Source: JBCCTX01 sp964468435
GTDB lineage: Bacteria; Bacteroidota; Bacteroidia; J057
DNA length: 64,000 bases
Assembly: GCA_964468435.1 (NCBI GenBank)
Contig: CAYXVE010000002.1
Coordinates: 114,818-178,817, forward strand
Direction: 5' to 3'
The position numbers and the translations under genes were made by a program. Numbering within the stretch: the stretch's first letter is position 1; every line of letters begins with the position of its first letter. Shown here piece by piece: positions 18,155 to 27,218 of this stretch. The notes under the pieces were generated by a model. That model saw only the letters and a program-made list of their open reading frames with translations, made no database searches and was not told where the DNA came from.

Positions 18155-19873
18155 ATGTACGACATAATTGAATTAAACAACAACGATCTCTCAAATCTTC
18201 AGGAGATTGCGAAGAAGTTGGACATTAAGGATTTTGAAAAACTTGCAAAACAAGACCTCATCTTCAAGATACTGGACAAACAGGCAATCATGCCGCCCAA
18301 CGATATTCCAGTAATTACCGACACTCCAGAAGAAGATACTTCCGCCGAAGAAGAAGATACTTCCATCGAAGAAGAAGATACTTCCATCGAAGAGGAAGAT
18401 ATTTTCACCGAAGAACAAGGTAAAGCGTCCTATGAAGATATTGCTCCTATCCCTAATGGTAAGGAGTCGTCTAAGAAGGAAGAAGCTGCGGAGAAGACCT
18501 CAGAAAAAGAAAAGGAGGATCAAACTGCCAAGCCTAAACGGAGGAGACGTAAAATTTCTGATAAAGAGCAGGATGAAGACAGTACTGATCAATCAGATAA
18601 ATCCTCTGCTGATAGTAGATCCAATGATAACCCTGCCAAGACTCGCCGCAAGCGAACTAAGTCTGATACTCGTGATAACTATCGCAAAGATATTCCAAGC
18701 TCAAATGGAGGCCCTAGCGACTCCAGATCGGATGCCGCTAGCGAGTTTGAGGGCGTGGTCAGTAACCAGGGGGTACTTGAGGTAATCCCGGAGGGTTATG
18801 GATTCTTAAGGTCTTCTGAATACAACTATCTTCCTTCCCCGGATGATATATACGTTTCTCCTTCACAGATCAAACTTTTCGGTTTGAAAACGGGAGACAC
18901 CGTTTTTGGTCAGATACGTCCTCCTAAAGAAGGTGAGCGCTACTTCGCCTTGCTGAAAGTAGAGAGTATTAATGGAAGAGACCCGGAAAAAGTACGCGAC
19001 AGAATCTACTTCGATCACCTGACGCCTTTATTTCCCGAGGAACGCTTTAAGCTCTCTAAGTCAAACTTCGCTCAAAGCGAAGATTTATCTTTAAGAATTA
19101 TAGATATATTCTCTCCTATCGGTAAGGGACAACGCGGCCTGATTGTGGCACAGCCCAAAACAGGTAAAACTGTATTGCTGCAAAAGGTAGCCAATGCCAT
19201 CGCAGATACTCATCCCGAAGCTTATCTTATTATCCTATTGATCGATGAAAGACCTGAGGAGGTTACGGATATGGCCCGGAATGTAAAAGCAGAAGTTATC
19301 GCTTCTACTTTTGATGAGCCTGCAGAGAGACATGTTCAGGTTGCTGGTATTGTTCTGGAAAAAGCAAAACGGATGGTCGAATCCGGACATGATGTAGTTA
19401 TACTGCTCGACTCTATTACTCGTCTGGCTCGAGCCCACAATACCGCGATGCCCGCATCGGGTAAGATCCTTTCAGGTGGTGTAGACGCCAACGCATTACA
19501 CAAACCCAAGCGTTTCTTCGGAGCAGCACGTAATATCGAGCATGGTGGATCACTCACGATCCTGGCTACAGCACTCATAGAAACGGGTAGTAAAATGGAT
19601 GAGGTGATCTTCGAAGAATTTAAAGGTACAGGTAACATGGAGCTTCAACTCGACCGTAGACTGGCCAACCGCCGTATATATCCGGCAATCGATGTTACAG
19701 CTTCGGGCACACGTCGGGAAGATTTGCTCTTGGATCCTAATGACATTAACAGAATCTGGGTACTGCGAAAATTTATGGCAGATATGAATCCCGTAGAGGG
19801 TATGGAATTCTTGCGTGGGAAAATGCGCAATACGCAAAACAATGAGGAATTCCTCCTCTCAATGAATGGTTAA
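18155..19873 (+). CDS. rho: transcription termination factor Rho with extended acidic insertion
   Basis: A 572-residue Rho starting at the ATG at 18155. A short SAP-like N-terminal helix domain (LNNNDLSNLQEIAKKLDI) is followed by a low-complexity acidic then basic stretch (about 45-195), an RNA-binding cold-shock-like domain (GVLEVIPEGYGFLRS), and the RecA-type ATPase with Lys338 in AQPKTGKT and LLDSITRLARAHN. It is a hexameric RNA helicase that ends untranslated transcripts. Long insertions at this site are normal in Bacteroidetes. The insertion begins with a 21-bp tandem repeat. A hairpin terminator follows the gene. Confidence 0.96.
   Translation: MYDIIELNNNDLSNLQEIAKKLDIKDFEKLAKQDLIFKILDKQAIMPPNDIPVITDTPEEDTSAEEEDTSIEEEDTSIEEEDIFTEEQGKASYEDIAPIPNGKESSKKEEAAEKTSEKEKEDQTAKPKRRRRKISDKEQDEDSTDQSDKSSADSRSNDNPAKTRRKRTKSDTRDNYRKDIPSSNGGPSDSRSDAASEFEGVVSNQGVLEVIPEGYGFLRSSEYNYLPSPDDIYVSPSQIKLFGLKTGDTVFGQIRPPKEGERYFALLKVESINGRDPEKVRDRIYFDHLTPLFPEERFKLSKSNFAQSEDLSLRIIDIFSPIGKGQRGLIVAQPKTGKTVLLQKVANAIADTHPEAYLIILLIDERPEEVTDMARNVKAEVIASTFDEPAERHVQVAGIVLEKAKRMVESGHDVVILLDSITRLARAHNTAMPASGKILSGGVDANALHKPKRFFGAARNIEHGGSLTILATALIETGSKMDEVIFEEFKGTGNMELQLDRRLANRRIYPAIDVTASGTRREDLLLDPNDINRIWVLRKFMADMNPVEGMEFLRGKMRNTQNNEEFLLSMNG
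18326..18409 (+). repeat. 21-bp in-frame tandem repeat in rho, four copies
   Basis: Four consecutive 21-bp units encode variants of EEEDTSI. Copies 2 and 3 are identical and copies 1 and 4 diverge. Because the unit is a multiple of three, copy number changes would keep the reading frame. Confidence 0.9.
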
Positions 19874-19896
19874 TCGCACTATCCCGTTTATATATG

Positions 19897-19934
19897 AAGG
19901 CCTTGTGATATGTTTCTGCATATTGTAAGGCCTT
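19897..19934 (+). terminator. hairpin terminator after rho
   Basis: AAGGCCTTGTGATATG pairs imperfectly with CATATTGTAAGGCCTT, with a three-base internal mismatch, and ends in TTTTC. It lies 24 bases after the rho stop codon. Confidence 0.7.
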
Positions 19935-19958
19935 TTCTATATAGAGTCAAAAATCAGT

Positions 19959-20474
19959 ATGTACACTTCCCTAAGAACTGCGACAGTAGATGATCTGAGA
20001 TTAATCCAGCATCTGGGTGTAAAAACTTTCATAGATTCTTATGCGGCTAAAAATAATCCAGTACATCTCAGACAATATCTGGACGAAAAGTTTAGCCTTC
20101 AACATCTGAAAAATGAACTGGAAAATCCTGATACCACATTTATTCTGGGTTGTTATCATGAGATTCCTATAGGATATCTCAAACTTAATGTAGACCAGGC
20201 ACAATCAGAATCAGGCTTAAAAGAGGGACTAGAAATTGAGCGTATTTATGTCTTGAGACACTACCAGGGCAAGGGTTTGGGAAGCCTATTCATTGCCCAT
20301 GCAAATGAAATGGCCCAAACACATCAAAAAAAATTCCTCTGGCTGGGTGTATGGGAAAAGAACCCCCGAGCGATCAGATTCTATGAAAAACAAGGCTTCG
20401 ACATTTTTGATACACATGACTTTGCCATGGGGGATGAAATCCAGAAGGATTATCTCATGAAGCGGGATCTTTAG
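19959..20474 (+). CDS. GNAT-family N-acetyltransferase
   Basis: A 171-residue acetyl-CoA dependent acyltransferase. The fold's core is seen in IERIYVLRHYQGKGLGSLFI (motif A, Q/RxxGxG at about 104-109) and in GVWEKNPRAIRFYEKQGF (motif B), which together bind acetyl-CoA. The substrate is unknown. It lies between rho and a convergent glycosyltransferase and has no operon partners. Confidence 0.9.
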   Translation: MYTSLRTATVDDLRLIQHLGVKTFIDSYAAKNNPVHLRQYLDEKFSLQHLKNELENPDTTFILGCYHEIPIGYLKLNVDQAQSESGLKEGLEIERIYVLRHYQGKGLGSLFIAHANEMAQTHQKKFLWLGVWEKNPRAIRFYEKQGFDIFDTHDFAMGDEIQKDYLMKRDL

Positions 20475-20488
20475 TCAGATCAAGTGTA

Positions 20489-22084
20489 TCACTCTACGAT
20501 AACGTAGTATGTTCGTTGATTCTTATTTGTAAATTCAATTTTGGGCGTCGCCTGTAGGCCGGAAAGTTGATGTTCATTCACAATAAAATAAGCATTAGTG
20601 TCTATTTCCTGTTTAATATTGAGGATCTGTTGTTTCTCTCTGGTAAGATAGAACCCCATTCTGAGCGGAAGGTCTACATCCCGGTACAGATATAATGGTT
20701 TATCCATGGTTTGTCTTGCTATTTCCAATGCCTGATCTTTTTCCATCTGCGTATCACTATTCGGTAGAGACCTGGCGGGAAACATTGTGAGGTCAATGAT
20801 CACACGAGAAAGGATCAGGGCAGTAATAAGTACCGCTGTACGGTAAACTGTAAATCGCATATGGATAAAAAATAAACCTCCGAACAAAAGGCTGGAAAAA
20901 ACAGATACCCCAATAATATGCGATAAGGATTTCAGCTCTGGGATAAAAGGCAATGCGAGACATCCCAATGCGGCAATAAGAAGGATACTCCCCCAGATAT
21001 AGTGAATAATTTTTTCAAGTTTGGGTGTTTCATCTCTGTACTCGAGATATGCAAATACGAGCAAATAAATCATAAAAGGGTATAACATATACACATATCG
21101 CTGCCTTGTTCCAGGTGAAAACCAGTATATGAGGATATTACTGATTAACATAAAAAAGGAAAAGCGCATGAATGGATCTTGATGTATGCGCTTCCATACT
21201 TTTTTGTGAAATAAAAACGGGACAAACAGACTGGCTGGAAGAATATTTTTGAGAAATTCTACAGGAAAAACGGCAAGATTCACAAAGAACGAATGTATAC
21301 CCTTTGAAAGGACCGTTCTGTCACTGGATTCTGACCACAGGGTTTCCAGGAAACCCATAGGAGAGTTGTCCTGATCATATAGCATAAAGAATCCCGCAAT
21401 AATCAGGATAAACATTCCGATGGCATTGAAGTGACGTAAGGTAAATAGTTTGTCAAGTTGTTGATAATAAATGCAAAAAGTCAGTAAGCTGATCCCCTGA
21501 AAAGCCAGCGAGGGAAGTCCCTTGGTCAGGAATCCTATGGCTGTCAGAAAATAGCTGACCATAAAAAGTTTCCAATACTGACCACGTGGGCCAAAATGAA
21601 AGATAGATACAATGCTGGTAAATGTGATCAGGGAGTAAAAAAGATCTATCTCTGCTAGTTGGGAATAAAACAGGAACAGATCAATACTAACGAGGAATAG
21701 TAATGCGCTAAGCTCTGCAAAGTCTTTGTGAACATACTTTTTCCCCATACGAAACATGATGAATCCCATTAACAGTAGCGAAAATGGAGAGAAAAATCGA
21801 ATCGCCCACTCGCTGTAGGAACCCAATATTTTTGTGGAGAGAAGAATCATCCAGTTCCATACAGGAGGTTTTTTATAGTAATATTCACCATAAATAGTTG
21901 GTACTATCCAGTTTTTATGGAGATCCATTTCCAGTGCCACCAGCGCTCTTCGGGGCTCTTCCATCCGCAAGGGTTGTTTTCCCAGGTTGATATAGAGAGA
22001 AATAGCTATCCCACCCCACAACATCAGAGTCCAGATCAATGATATTCTTTCATTTATGGATTTTGCGTTAATATTTATTTCCAT
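20489..22084 (-). CDS. ArnT-like glycosyltransferase (GT39/GT83 family)
   Basis: A 531-residue inner-membrane protein with about 11-12 hydrophobic helices. After the first helix it carries EEPRRALVALEMDLHKNWIVP and YYYKKPP, the periplasmic loop signature of polyprenyl-phosphate-sugar dependent transferases such as ArnT and protein mannosyltransferases. It probably moves a sugar from a lipid carrier to a lipid or protein on the periplasmic side. Donor and acceptor cannot be told. It is transcribed alone. Confidence 0.85.
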   Translation of the reverse strand: MEININAKSINERISLIWTLMLWGGIAISLYINLGKQPLRMEEPRRALVALEMDLHKNWIVPTIYGEYYYKKPPVWNWMILLSTKILGSYSEWAIRFFSPFSLLLMGFIMFRMGKKYVHKDFAELSALLFLVSIDLFLFYSQLAEIDLFYSLITFTSIVSIFHFGPRGQYWKLFMVSYFLTAIGFLTKGLPSLAFQGISLLTFCIYYQQLDKLFTLRHFNAIGMFILIIAGFFMLYDQDNSPMGFLETLWSESSDRTVLSKGIHSFFVNLAVFPVEFLKNILPASLFVPFLFHKKVWKRIHQDPFMRFSFFMLISNILIYWFSPGTRQRYVYMLYPFMIYLLVFAYLEYRDETPKLEKIIHYIWGSILLIAALGCLALPFIPELKSLSHIIGVSVFSSLLFGGLFFIHMRFTVYRTAVLITALILSRVIIDLTMFPARSLPNSDTQMEKDQALEIARQTMDKPLYLYRDVDLPLRMGFYLTREKQQILNIKQEIDTNAYFIVNEHQLSGLQATPKIEFTNKNQRTYYVIVE

Positions 22085-22201
22085 TATTTGTATAAAATTA
22101 TCGGTATTACTTCCTCCGTACTACAATTACGCTGGCAGTAACGAATCACCTTTTAATATCTTAGATTTTATTCTATCTTCCCATAAGCTAATTTCATCTA
22201 A

Positions 22202-23857
22202 GTGGAACAAAATAACAACAATACTTCAACTGATTTGAACTTTAATATGAATGAGGACACTCATAGGGAATTATTACGTCAGTTGGTATACCGAAAAAAG
22301 AAGATATATAAGGGAGGTGGGGAAAGAGCGATCAAGAAGCAGAAGGACAAAGGAAAAATGACAGCCCGTGAACGAATACAGTATTTGTTGAATGACCGCG
22401 ATGAATTTTGGGAAATTGGTACCCTGGCGGCTGATGGGATGTATGAAGATTATGGGGGAGCACCCTCCGCAGGTGTAGTTTCCGGAATCGGTAGAGTCTC
22501 CGGGAGCTTATGTGTCATAGTAGCCAATGATGCCACTGTGAAGGCAGGAGCATGGTTTCCCCTTACAGGGAAAAAAAATCTGCGTGCACAGGAAATCGCC
22601 ATGGACAATCACCTGCCGATTATATATCTGGTAGACAGTGCTGGGGTATTCCTGCCATTACAGGATGAGATATTTCCGGATAAAGAACATTTTGGGCGTA
22701 TATTCAGGAACAATGCGATCATGAGCAGCAAGGGAATACCCCAGATTGCTGCGATTATGGGACCCTGTGTAGCCGGGGGTGCCTATTTACCCATTATGAG
22801 TGATGAAGCGCTAATTGTAGAAGGTACAGGGTCGGTATATCTGGCTGGCCCCTATTTGGTAAAATCTGCTATAGGAGAGGACACAGATTCAGAAACCCTT
22901 GGAGGAGCAGAGACCACCACAGCCCTTTCCGGAGTAGCCGACCATAAGGTGCCCAATGATAAAGCCTGTCTGGATAAGATAAAATCTATCCTCGGTAAAA
23001 TAGGCAATCTCCCGCTGGCAGGATTCAATCGCACCAAAGCTGTAGCACCCAAACGCAGTCCCAAAGATATCATTGGGATACTTCCCGGGGACAGAACTCG
23101 TCCATATGACATGATGGAAATATTGGAGTGTATTGTGGATGCTCATAGTTTCGAAAGCTATAAGGAAAATTATGGCAAGACCATCATATGTGGATATGCC
23201 CGGGTCGATGGATGGGCTGTAGGGATTGTCGCAAATCAGCGCAAAGTGATCAAATCGGCTGAAGGTGAAATGCAATTGGGAGGGGTAATTTATGGAGATG
23301 CAGCAGATAAAGCTGCAAGGTTTATCATGAATTGTAATCAAAAACGCATTCCATTAGTTTTCTTTCAGGATGTTACTGGATTCATGGTGGGTTCCAGAGC
23401 CGAACATGGAGGCATAATTAAGGATGGCGCAAAAATGGTGAACGTTGTTGCTAATTCTACCGTACCTAAGTTTACTTTTATTGTGGGTAATTCTTATGGG
23501 GCAGGAAACTATGCGATGTGTGGTAAGGCCTATGATCCAAGGTTGATATATGCATGGCCATCAGCCAGGATTGCAGTGATGGGAGGCGAGCAGGCAGCCA
23601 AAACTTTACTCCAGATACAGGTTTCAGCCTTGAAAAAGAAAGGTGAAGTAATAGATGAAGCAACCAAGAAACAATTACTGGATGAAATCGTGGCAAAATA
23701 CGAAGAACAGGTGTCACCTTATTATGGGGCGGCACGATTGTGGGTGGATGATATCATAGATCCATCTGATACCCGTGAGTTGATCTCTGTAGGGATTGAA
23801 GCTGCCAACCACCAGGCTGAAATCAGCCTGTTCAACCCTGGTATAATTCAGACGTAG
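22202..23857 (+). CDS. biotin-dependent acyl-CoA carboxylase, beta (carboxyltransferase) subunit
   Basis: A 551-residue carboxyltransferase of the propionyl/methylcrotonyl-CoA carboxylase family. Both crotonase-fold halves are present: the acyl-CoA site (GGAYLPIMSDEALIVEGTG, LGGAETTTALSGVADH) and the carboxybiotin site (QDVTGFMVGSRAEHGGIIKDGAKM, GNSYGAGNYAMCGKAYDPR). The sequence style is closest to methylcrotonyl-CoA carboxylase of leucine breakdown, but this needs the unseen biotin subunit to decide. The start is either the GTG at 22202 or the ATG at 22247. The SirB1-like gene follows 26 bases later. Confidence 0.9.
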   Translation: MEQNNNNTSTDLNFNMNEDTHRELLRQLVYRKKKIYKGGGERAIKKQKDKGKMTARERIQYLLNDRDEFWEIGTLAADGMYEDYGGAPSAGVVSGIGRVSGSLCVIVANDATVKAGAWFPLTGKKNLRAQEIAMDNHLPIIYLVDSAGVFLPLQDEIFPDKEHFGRIFRNNAIMSSKGIPQIAAIMGPCVAGGAYLPIMSDEALIVEGTGSVYLAGPYLVKSAIGEDTDSETLGGAETTTALSGVADHKVPNDKACLDKIKSILGKIGNLPLAGFNRTKAVAPKRSPKDIIGILPGDRTRPYDMMEILECIVDAHSFESYKENYGKTIICGYARVDGWAVGIVANQRKVIKSAEGEMQLGGVIYGDAADKAARFIMNCNQKRIPLVFFQDVTGFMVGSRAEHGGIIKDGAKMVNVVANSTVPKFTFIVGNSYGAGNYAMCGKAYDPRLIYAWPSARIAVMGGEQAAKTLLQIQVSALKKKGEVIDEATKKQLLDEIVAKYEEQVSPYYGAARLWVDDIIDPSDTRELISVGIEAANHQAEISLFNPGIIQT

Positions 23858-23883
23858 TTGAATAAGTTTTATATTTTGCATAA

Positions 23884-24726
23884 ATGAGAGAAAGAGAATT
23901 TAAAGCACTCATCAGTCTGCTGGATGATAATGACCCAGGGATTGAGTCTCACATTGAAAAGACTCTGCTTTCTATGGGCGACTCTGTTATCCCCAGATTG
24001 GAAGAAGCTTGGGAAAAAGAAAACAATGAAATCGTTCAGAACAGGATAGAAGATATCATACATACCATACAAAGCCACAGAACGGAAAAAGAACTGACTG
24101 AATGGAAGGCTTCACCGCATACCCCTTTGTTGGAAGGCTGGTATCTGGTGAGTAAATACCAGTTTCCCGAGATCTCTTATGAGACTTACTACAATGCTAT
24201 CAATCGCCTGATACACAAAGCCTGGCTGGAGCACAGTCCTCATATGAACTTACCCGAAAAAATCAACGTGATCAACCGGATGATTTTCCAGCGCGAGCGA
24301 TTTCGTGTAAACCGTTCCAAGCCACTTGATCCTCAGAACTATTTCCTCAATGGACTGATAGACTCCAAAAAAGGTGGACCTATCTCCCTAGCGATGCTAA
24401 TCATGATCATCTGCCAGGATCTGAAAATTCCGGTGCGAGGTATTCCTATTCCAGGTCATTTTATTTTGATCTACCGTGATAGCAGGAATGAGTTCTTCAT
24501 GGATCCGATCAACAGAGGAGCATTCTTTACCCGTAAAGATTTGAAAAAATACCTCAAAGAAGTAAATGTCGTCGAAGATGAGAAATATTACAATCCCGTA
24601 TCAAATGTTGATACGATTATCGAATTGGTAAACATGGTGATCACCTGTTACAGACAGGCCAAGGATAAAAGTGAAGCCAAAATTGTCCAGTGGGAGTCCT
24701 TACTCCAAAAGCTCAAATATGAATAA
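23884..24726 (+). CDS. SirB1-like transglutaminase-fold protein
   Basis: A 280-residue cytoplasmic protein. The N-terminal 90 residues are helical and resemble HEAT-like repeats (LLDDNDPGIESHIEKTL). The rest matches the SirB1/Transglut_core2 family: YFLNGLIDSKKGGPISLAMLI and VRGIPIPGHFILIYRD, with a Cys (ICQDL) where a nucleophile might sit shifted. Family members often lie near ychN or prmC genes; their biochemical role is not established. It is packed between the carboxylase and LytTR genes. Confidence 0.85.
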   Translation: MREREFKALISLLDDNDPGIESHIEKTLLSMGDSVIPRLEEAWEKENNEIVQNRIEDIIHTIQSHRTEKELTEWKASPHTPLLEGWYLVSKYQFPEISYETYYNAINRLIHKAWLEHSPHMNLPEKINVINRMIFQRERFRVNRSKPLDPQNYFLNGLIDSKKGGPISLAMLIMIICQDLKIPVRGIPIPGHFILIYRDSRNEFFMDPINRGAFFTRKDLKKYLKEVNVVEDEKYYNPVSNVDTIIELVNMVITCYRQAKDKSEAKIVQWESLLQKLKYE

Positions 24727-24750
24727 TTTTTCACAACCTAACCCAAGCAT

Positions 24751-25524
24751 ATGGATGAATCTCAGATCCCGGCCGTTATCATAGAAGATGAGAAAAACAG
24801 TCAGGCACTTTTGAAAGAGTTGATCGAACAATATTGTGGAGAATTGGAAGTAGTAGCAATCGCTGGAAGTGTAAAGAAGGCAATAGAAGCTATCGAGACA
24901 GAAAAACCTTCGATTATATTTCTGGATATAGAGTTGCCTGATGGCGATGGTTTTCAGGTGCTGGAATATTTTGAGCAACCCGGTTTTGAAATCATATTCA
25001 CAACCGCATATGATCAGTATGCAATGCGGGCATTCAAATTTTCTGCTATCGACTATTTATTGAAGCCCGTAGACATAGAAGAATTGCAGGAAGCCGTTAA
25101 TCGCGCAATTAAAAAGACCCAGGAAGGACATTCGCAGGATACAAATGATCAGATCGCAGCCCTACTCAGAAATATCCGGGGTAAGCAATCCGAACTTAAA
25201 CGTATTGTGCTTCCCACTTCCAACGGTTTTACAGTTGTCAATCCCAAAGATATTATTCGTTGTGAGTCTGACCGCAATTATACTTTTATCTTTTTGACAG
25301 ATGGCCGTAAAATTCTGGTTTCACGTACCATCAAAGAATATGAAGAGTTGCTGGAGGATTACGACTTCTTTCGCATACATCAATCCCATCTCATCAATCT
25401 TAAATATCTCAAAAACTATACAAGGGGTAGAGGAGGCTATGTAGAGTTAACGGATGGTACAACACTGGATGTGTCTGCACGTAGGAAATCAGAATTTCTG
25501 AAACGAATGGCAGCAGGAGATTAA
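24751..25524 (+). CDS. LytTR-family response regulator
   Basis: A 257-residue regulator. The receiver domain (1-120) has the acidic pocket Glu12-Asp13, the phosphoacceptor Asp59 (IIFLDIELPDGDG) and the KP motif (YLLKPVDIEEL). The LytTR DNA-binding domain occupies about 150-257 (ESDRNYTFIFLTDGRKILVS ... FFRIHQSHLINLKYL). Members usually pair with a membrane histidine kinase of the LytS/His_kinase type, but none is adjacent. It follows the SirB1-like gene by 24 bases. Confidence 0.93.
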   Translation: MDESQIPAVIIEDEKNSQALLKELIEQYCGELEVVAIAGSVKKAIEAIETEKPSIIFLDIELPDGDGFQVLEYFEQPGFEIIFTTAYDQYAMRAFKFSAIDYLLKPVDIEELQEAVNRAIKKTQEGHSQDTNDQIAALLRNIRGKQSELKRIVLPTSNGFTVVNPKDIIRCESDRNYTFIFLTDGRKILVSRTIKEYEELLEDYDFFRIHQSHLINLKYLKNYTRGRGGYVELTDGTTLDVSARRKSEFLKRMAAGD

Positions 25525-25531
25525 AAATTAG

Positions 25532-25539
25532 TATTTTTG
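25532..25539 (+). promoter_or_regulatory. possible -7 promoter element for hslU
   Basis: TATTTTTG fits TAnnTTTG and lies directly after the preceding stop codon, about 140 bases before the hslU start. No TTG occurs 20 bases upstream. Confidence 0.35.
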
Positions 25540-25678
25540 CAGTTCATAAATGCGTAAAGCTTTATCATATTTGATCAAAACAGCTAGAATGCTTTTCATA
25601 ACTTCTAGTCTTTCACTAACAATTCGGTGATGCTGGCTGTTGTTATGCTACTATTTTACACGCTTTTTAACACTCTGT

Positions 25679-27091
25679 ATGGAAATCACGTTGACACCCG
25701 CACGCATTGTTCAAGAGTTAGATAAATATATCATTGGCCAGCAAGAGGCCAAGAAATCTGTAGCCATTGCACTACGCAATCGCTGGCGAAGACTGAATGC
25801 CAAGGACGAAATCCGCAAGGAAATTATTCCCAATAACATCATGATGATCGGCCCGACGGGTGTGGGTAAGACCGAGATCGCCAGACGATTAGCACAGCTC
25901 GCACAGGCTCCTTTTGTCAAGGTAGAAGCTTCCAAGTTCACAGAGGTGGGCTATGTTGGTAGAGATGTGGAGAGCATGGTGCGGGATCTGGCTGAGCAAG
26001 CAGTAAATATGGTGCTGGAAGAGCAAAAAGAGTCGGTCAGGGAGAAGGCAAGAGAAAGTGCCGAAGAGGTTATTCTGGATATTCTAATCCCACCCGTAAC
26101 TCAACCCCGAGGTCGTAATACGTACTCTCCTACAGGAGTTACTGAAGACTCCAATGAGAAGAAGAAAATAGGGTACAGTACAACATCTGCTTATTCAGAC
26201 GATGAACTAAATGAGCGCACGCGTTCGAAGTTCAGGGAAAAACTGAAAAACGGAGAATTGGATGATCGCATGATTGAGGTAGAGGTTACTGTTCCTACAC
26301 ACAATGTTCAGATTGTCGGGCCTATGGGAATGGAGGGCATGGATGGCCTTCAGGATATGCTGAGTGGGATGATCCCCAAGCGCCAGAAAAAGCGCAAAAT
26401 GAGCGTCGCAGAAGCCCGTGAGCACCTCACCAATGAGGAGGCGGAAAAAATGATCGATATGGATAACGTGGCCAGGGAAGCTGTTAACCGTACAGAGAAC
26501 AGTGGAATCATCTTTATCGATGAGATTGACAAGGTAGCTGTTTCCAGTTCTGCCAGGGGAGGTCCGGATGTATCACGTCAAGGTGTACAGCGTGATCTGC
26601 TACCGATTGTAGAAGGTTCCGCCGTCAATACCAAGCACGGTATCGTCAAAACAGATCACATTCTTTTTATTACAGCTGGTGCTTTTCACGTTGCCAAGCC
26701 TTCTGATCTCATACCAGAACTACAGGGCCGTTTTCCCATACGTGTGGAACTCAACTCCCTTACACAAGAAGATTTTGTCAAAATCCTGACCCAACCCCGC
26801 AATGCCCTCACCAAGCAATACCAGGCTTTGCTGGAGAGTGAAGGTGTGGCTCTTAGCTTTGATGAGCAGGCGATCGATGAGATTGCAAATCTCGCCTTCA
26901 GCGTCAACCAGGAAGTGGAAAATATCGGCGCAAGACGCCTGCATACCATCATGAGCAACCTCCTCGATGAAATACTTTTCGAAGTCCCCGACCTCAATTC
27001 GAAACAGAGCTTCCATATTACCTATGATTTTGTCAAGGAAAAACTGGATCATCTGGTTTCTCAGAAGGATCTGAGCCATTACATATTGTAA
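25679..27091 (+). CDS. hslU: ATP-dependent protease ATPase subunit HslU
   Basis: A 470-residue AAA+ unfoldase starting at the ATG at 25679. Walker A with Lys64 is GPTGVGKTE, Walker B is IIFIDEIDK, and the inserted I-domain occupies roughly residues 110-240. The C-terminus ends in DLSHYIL, the kind of hydrophobic tail that docks into HslV. It drives the HslV peptidase in the cytoplasm. The hslV gene, usually next to hslU, is not adjacent here: upstream is a LytTR gene and downstream a convergent tonB-like gene. Confidence 0.96.
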   Translation: MEITLTPARIVQELDKYIIGQQEAKKSVAIALRNRWRRLNAKDEIRKEIIPNNIMMIGPTGVGKTEIARRLAQLAQAPFVKVEASKFTEVGYVGRDVESMVRDLAEQAVNMVLEEQKESVREKARESAEEVILDILIPPVTQPRGRNTYSPTGVTEDSNEKKKIGYSTTSAYSDDELNERTRSKFREKLKNGELDDRMIEVEVTVPTHNVQIVGPMGMEGMDGLQDMLSGMIPKRQKKRKMSVAEAREHLTNEEAEKMIDMDNVAREAVNRTENSGIIFIDEIDKVAVSSSARGGPDVSRQGVQRDLLPIVEGSAVNTKHGIVKTDHILFITAGAFHVAKPSDLIPELQGRFPIRVELNSLTQEDFVKILTQPRNALTKQYQALLESEGVALSFDEQAIDEIANLAFSVNQEVENIGARRLHTIMSNLLDEILFEVPDLNSKQSFHITYDFVKEKLDHLVSQKDLSHYIL

Positions 27092-27106
27092 TAACCCCCG
27101 TAGGTA

Positions 27107-27125
27107 CAGGCATGCCTTGTGCCTG
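27107..27125. repeat. palindromic hairpin between convergent hslU and tonB genes
   Basis: CAGGCA and TGCCTG form a 6-bp stem around TGCCTTG, and flanking GTAC repeats add partial pairing. No T-run follows. The sequence resembles short dispersed GTAGG..CAGGC..GCCTG palindromes found between genes in several phyla, so it may be a REP-like element or a weak terminator. Confidence 0.45.
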
Positions 27126-27218
27126 CAGAGGTACTGTTGCCAGGCTAAAGGACTACATCTGACAGAAGTTTTTTTCGTAACCCATAAATTATTATTGGCA
27201 AGTCATTATAACAGCATG

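Noticed and set aside
18326..18409. CRISPR-like repeat
   Set aside because: The units are directly adjacent with no spacers, lie in frame inside rho and encode an acidic repeat.
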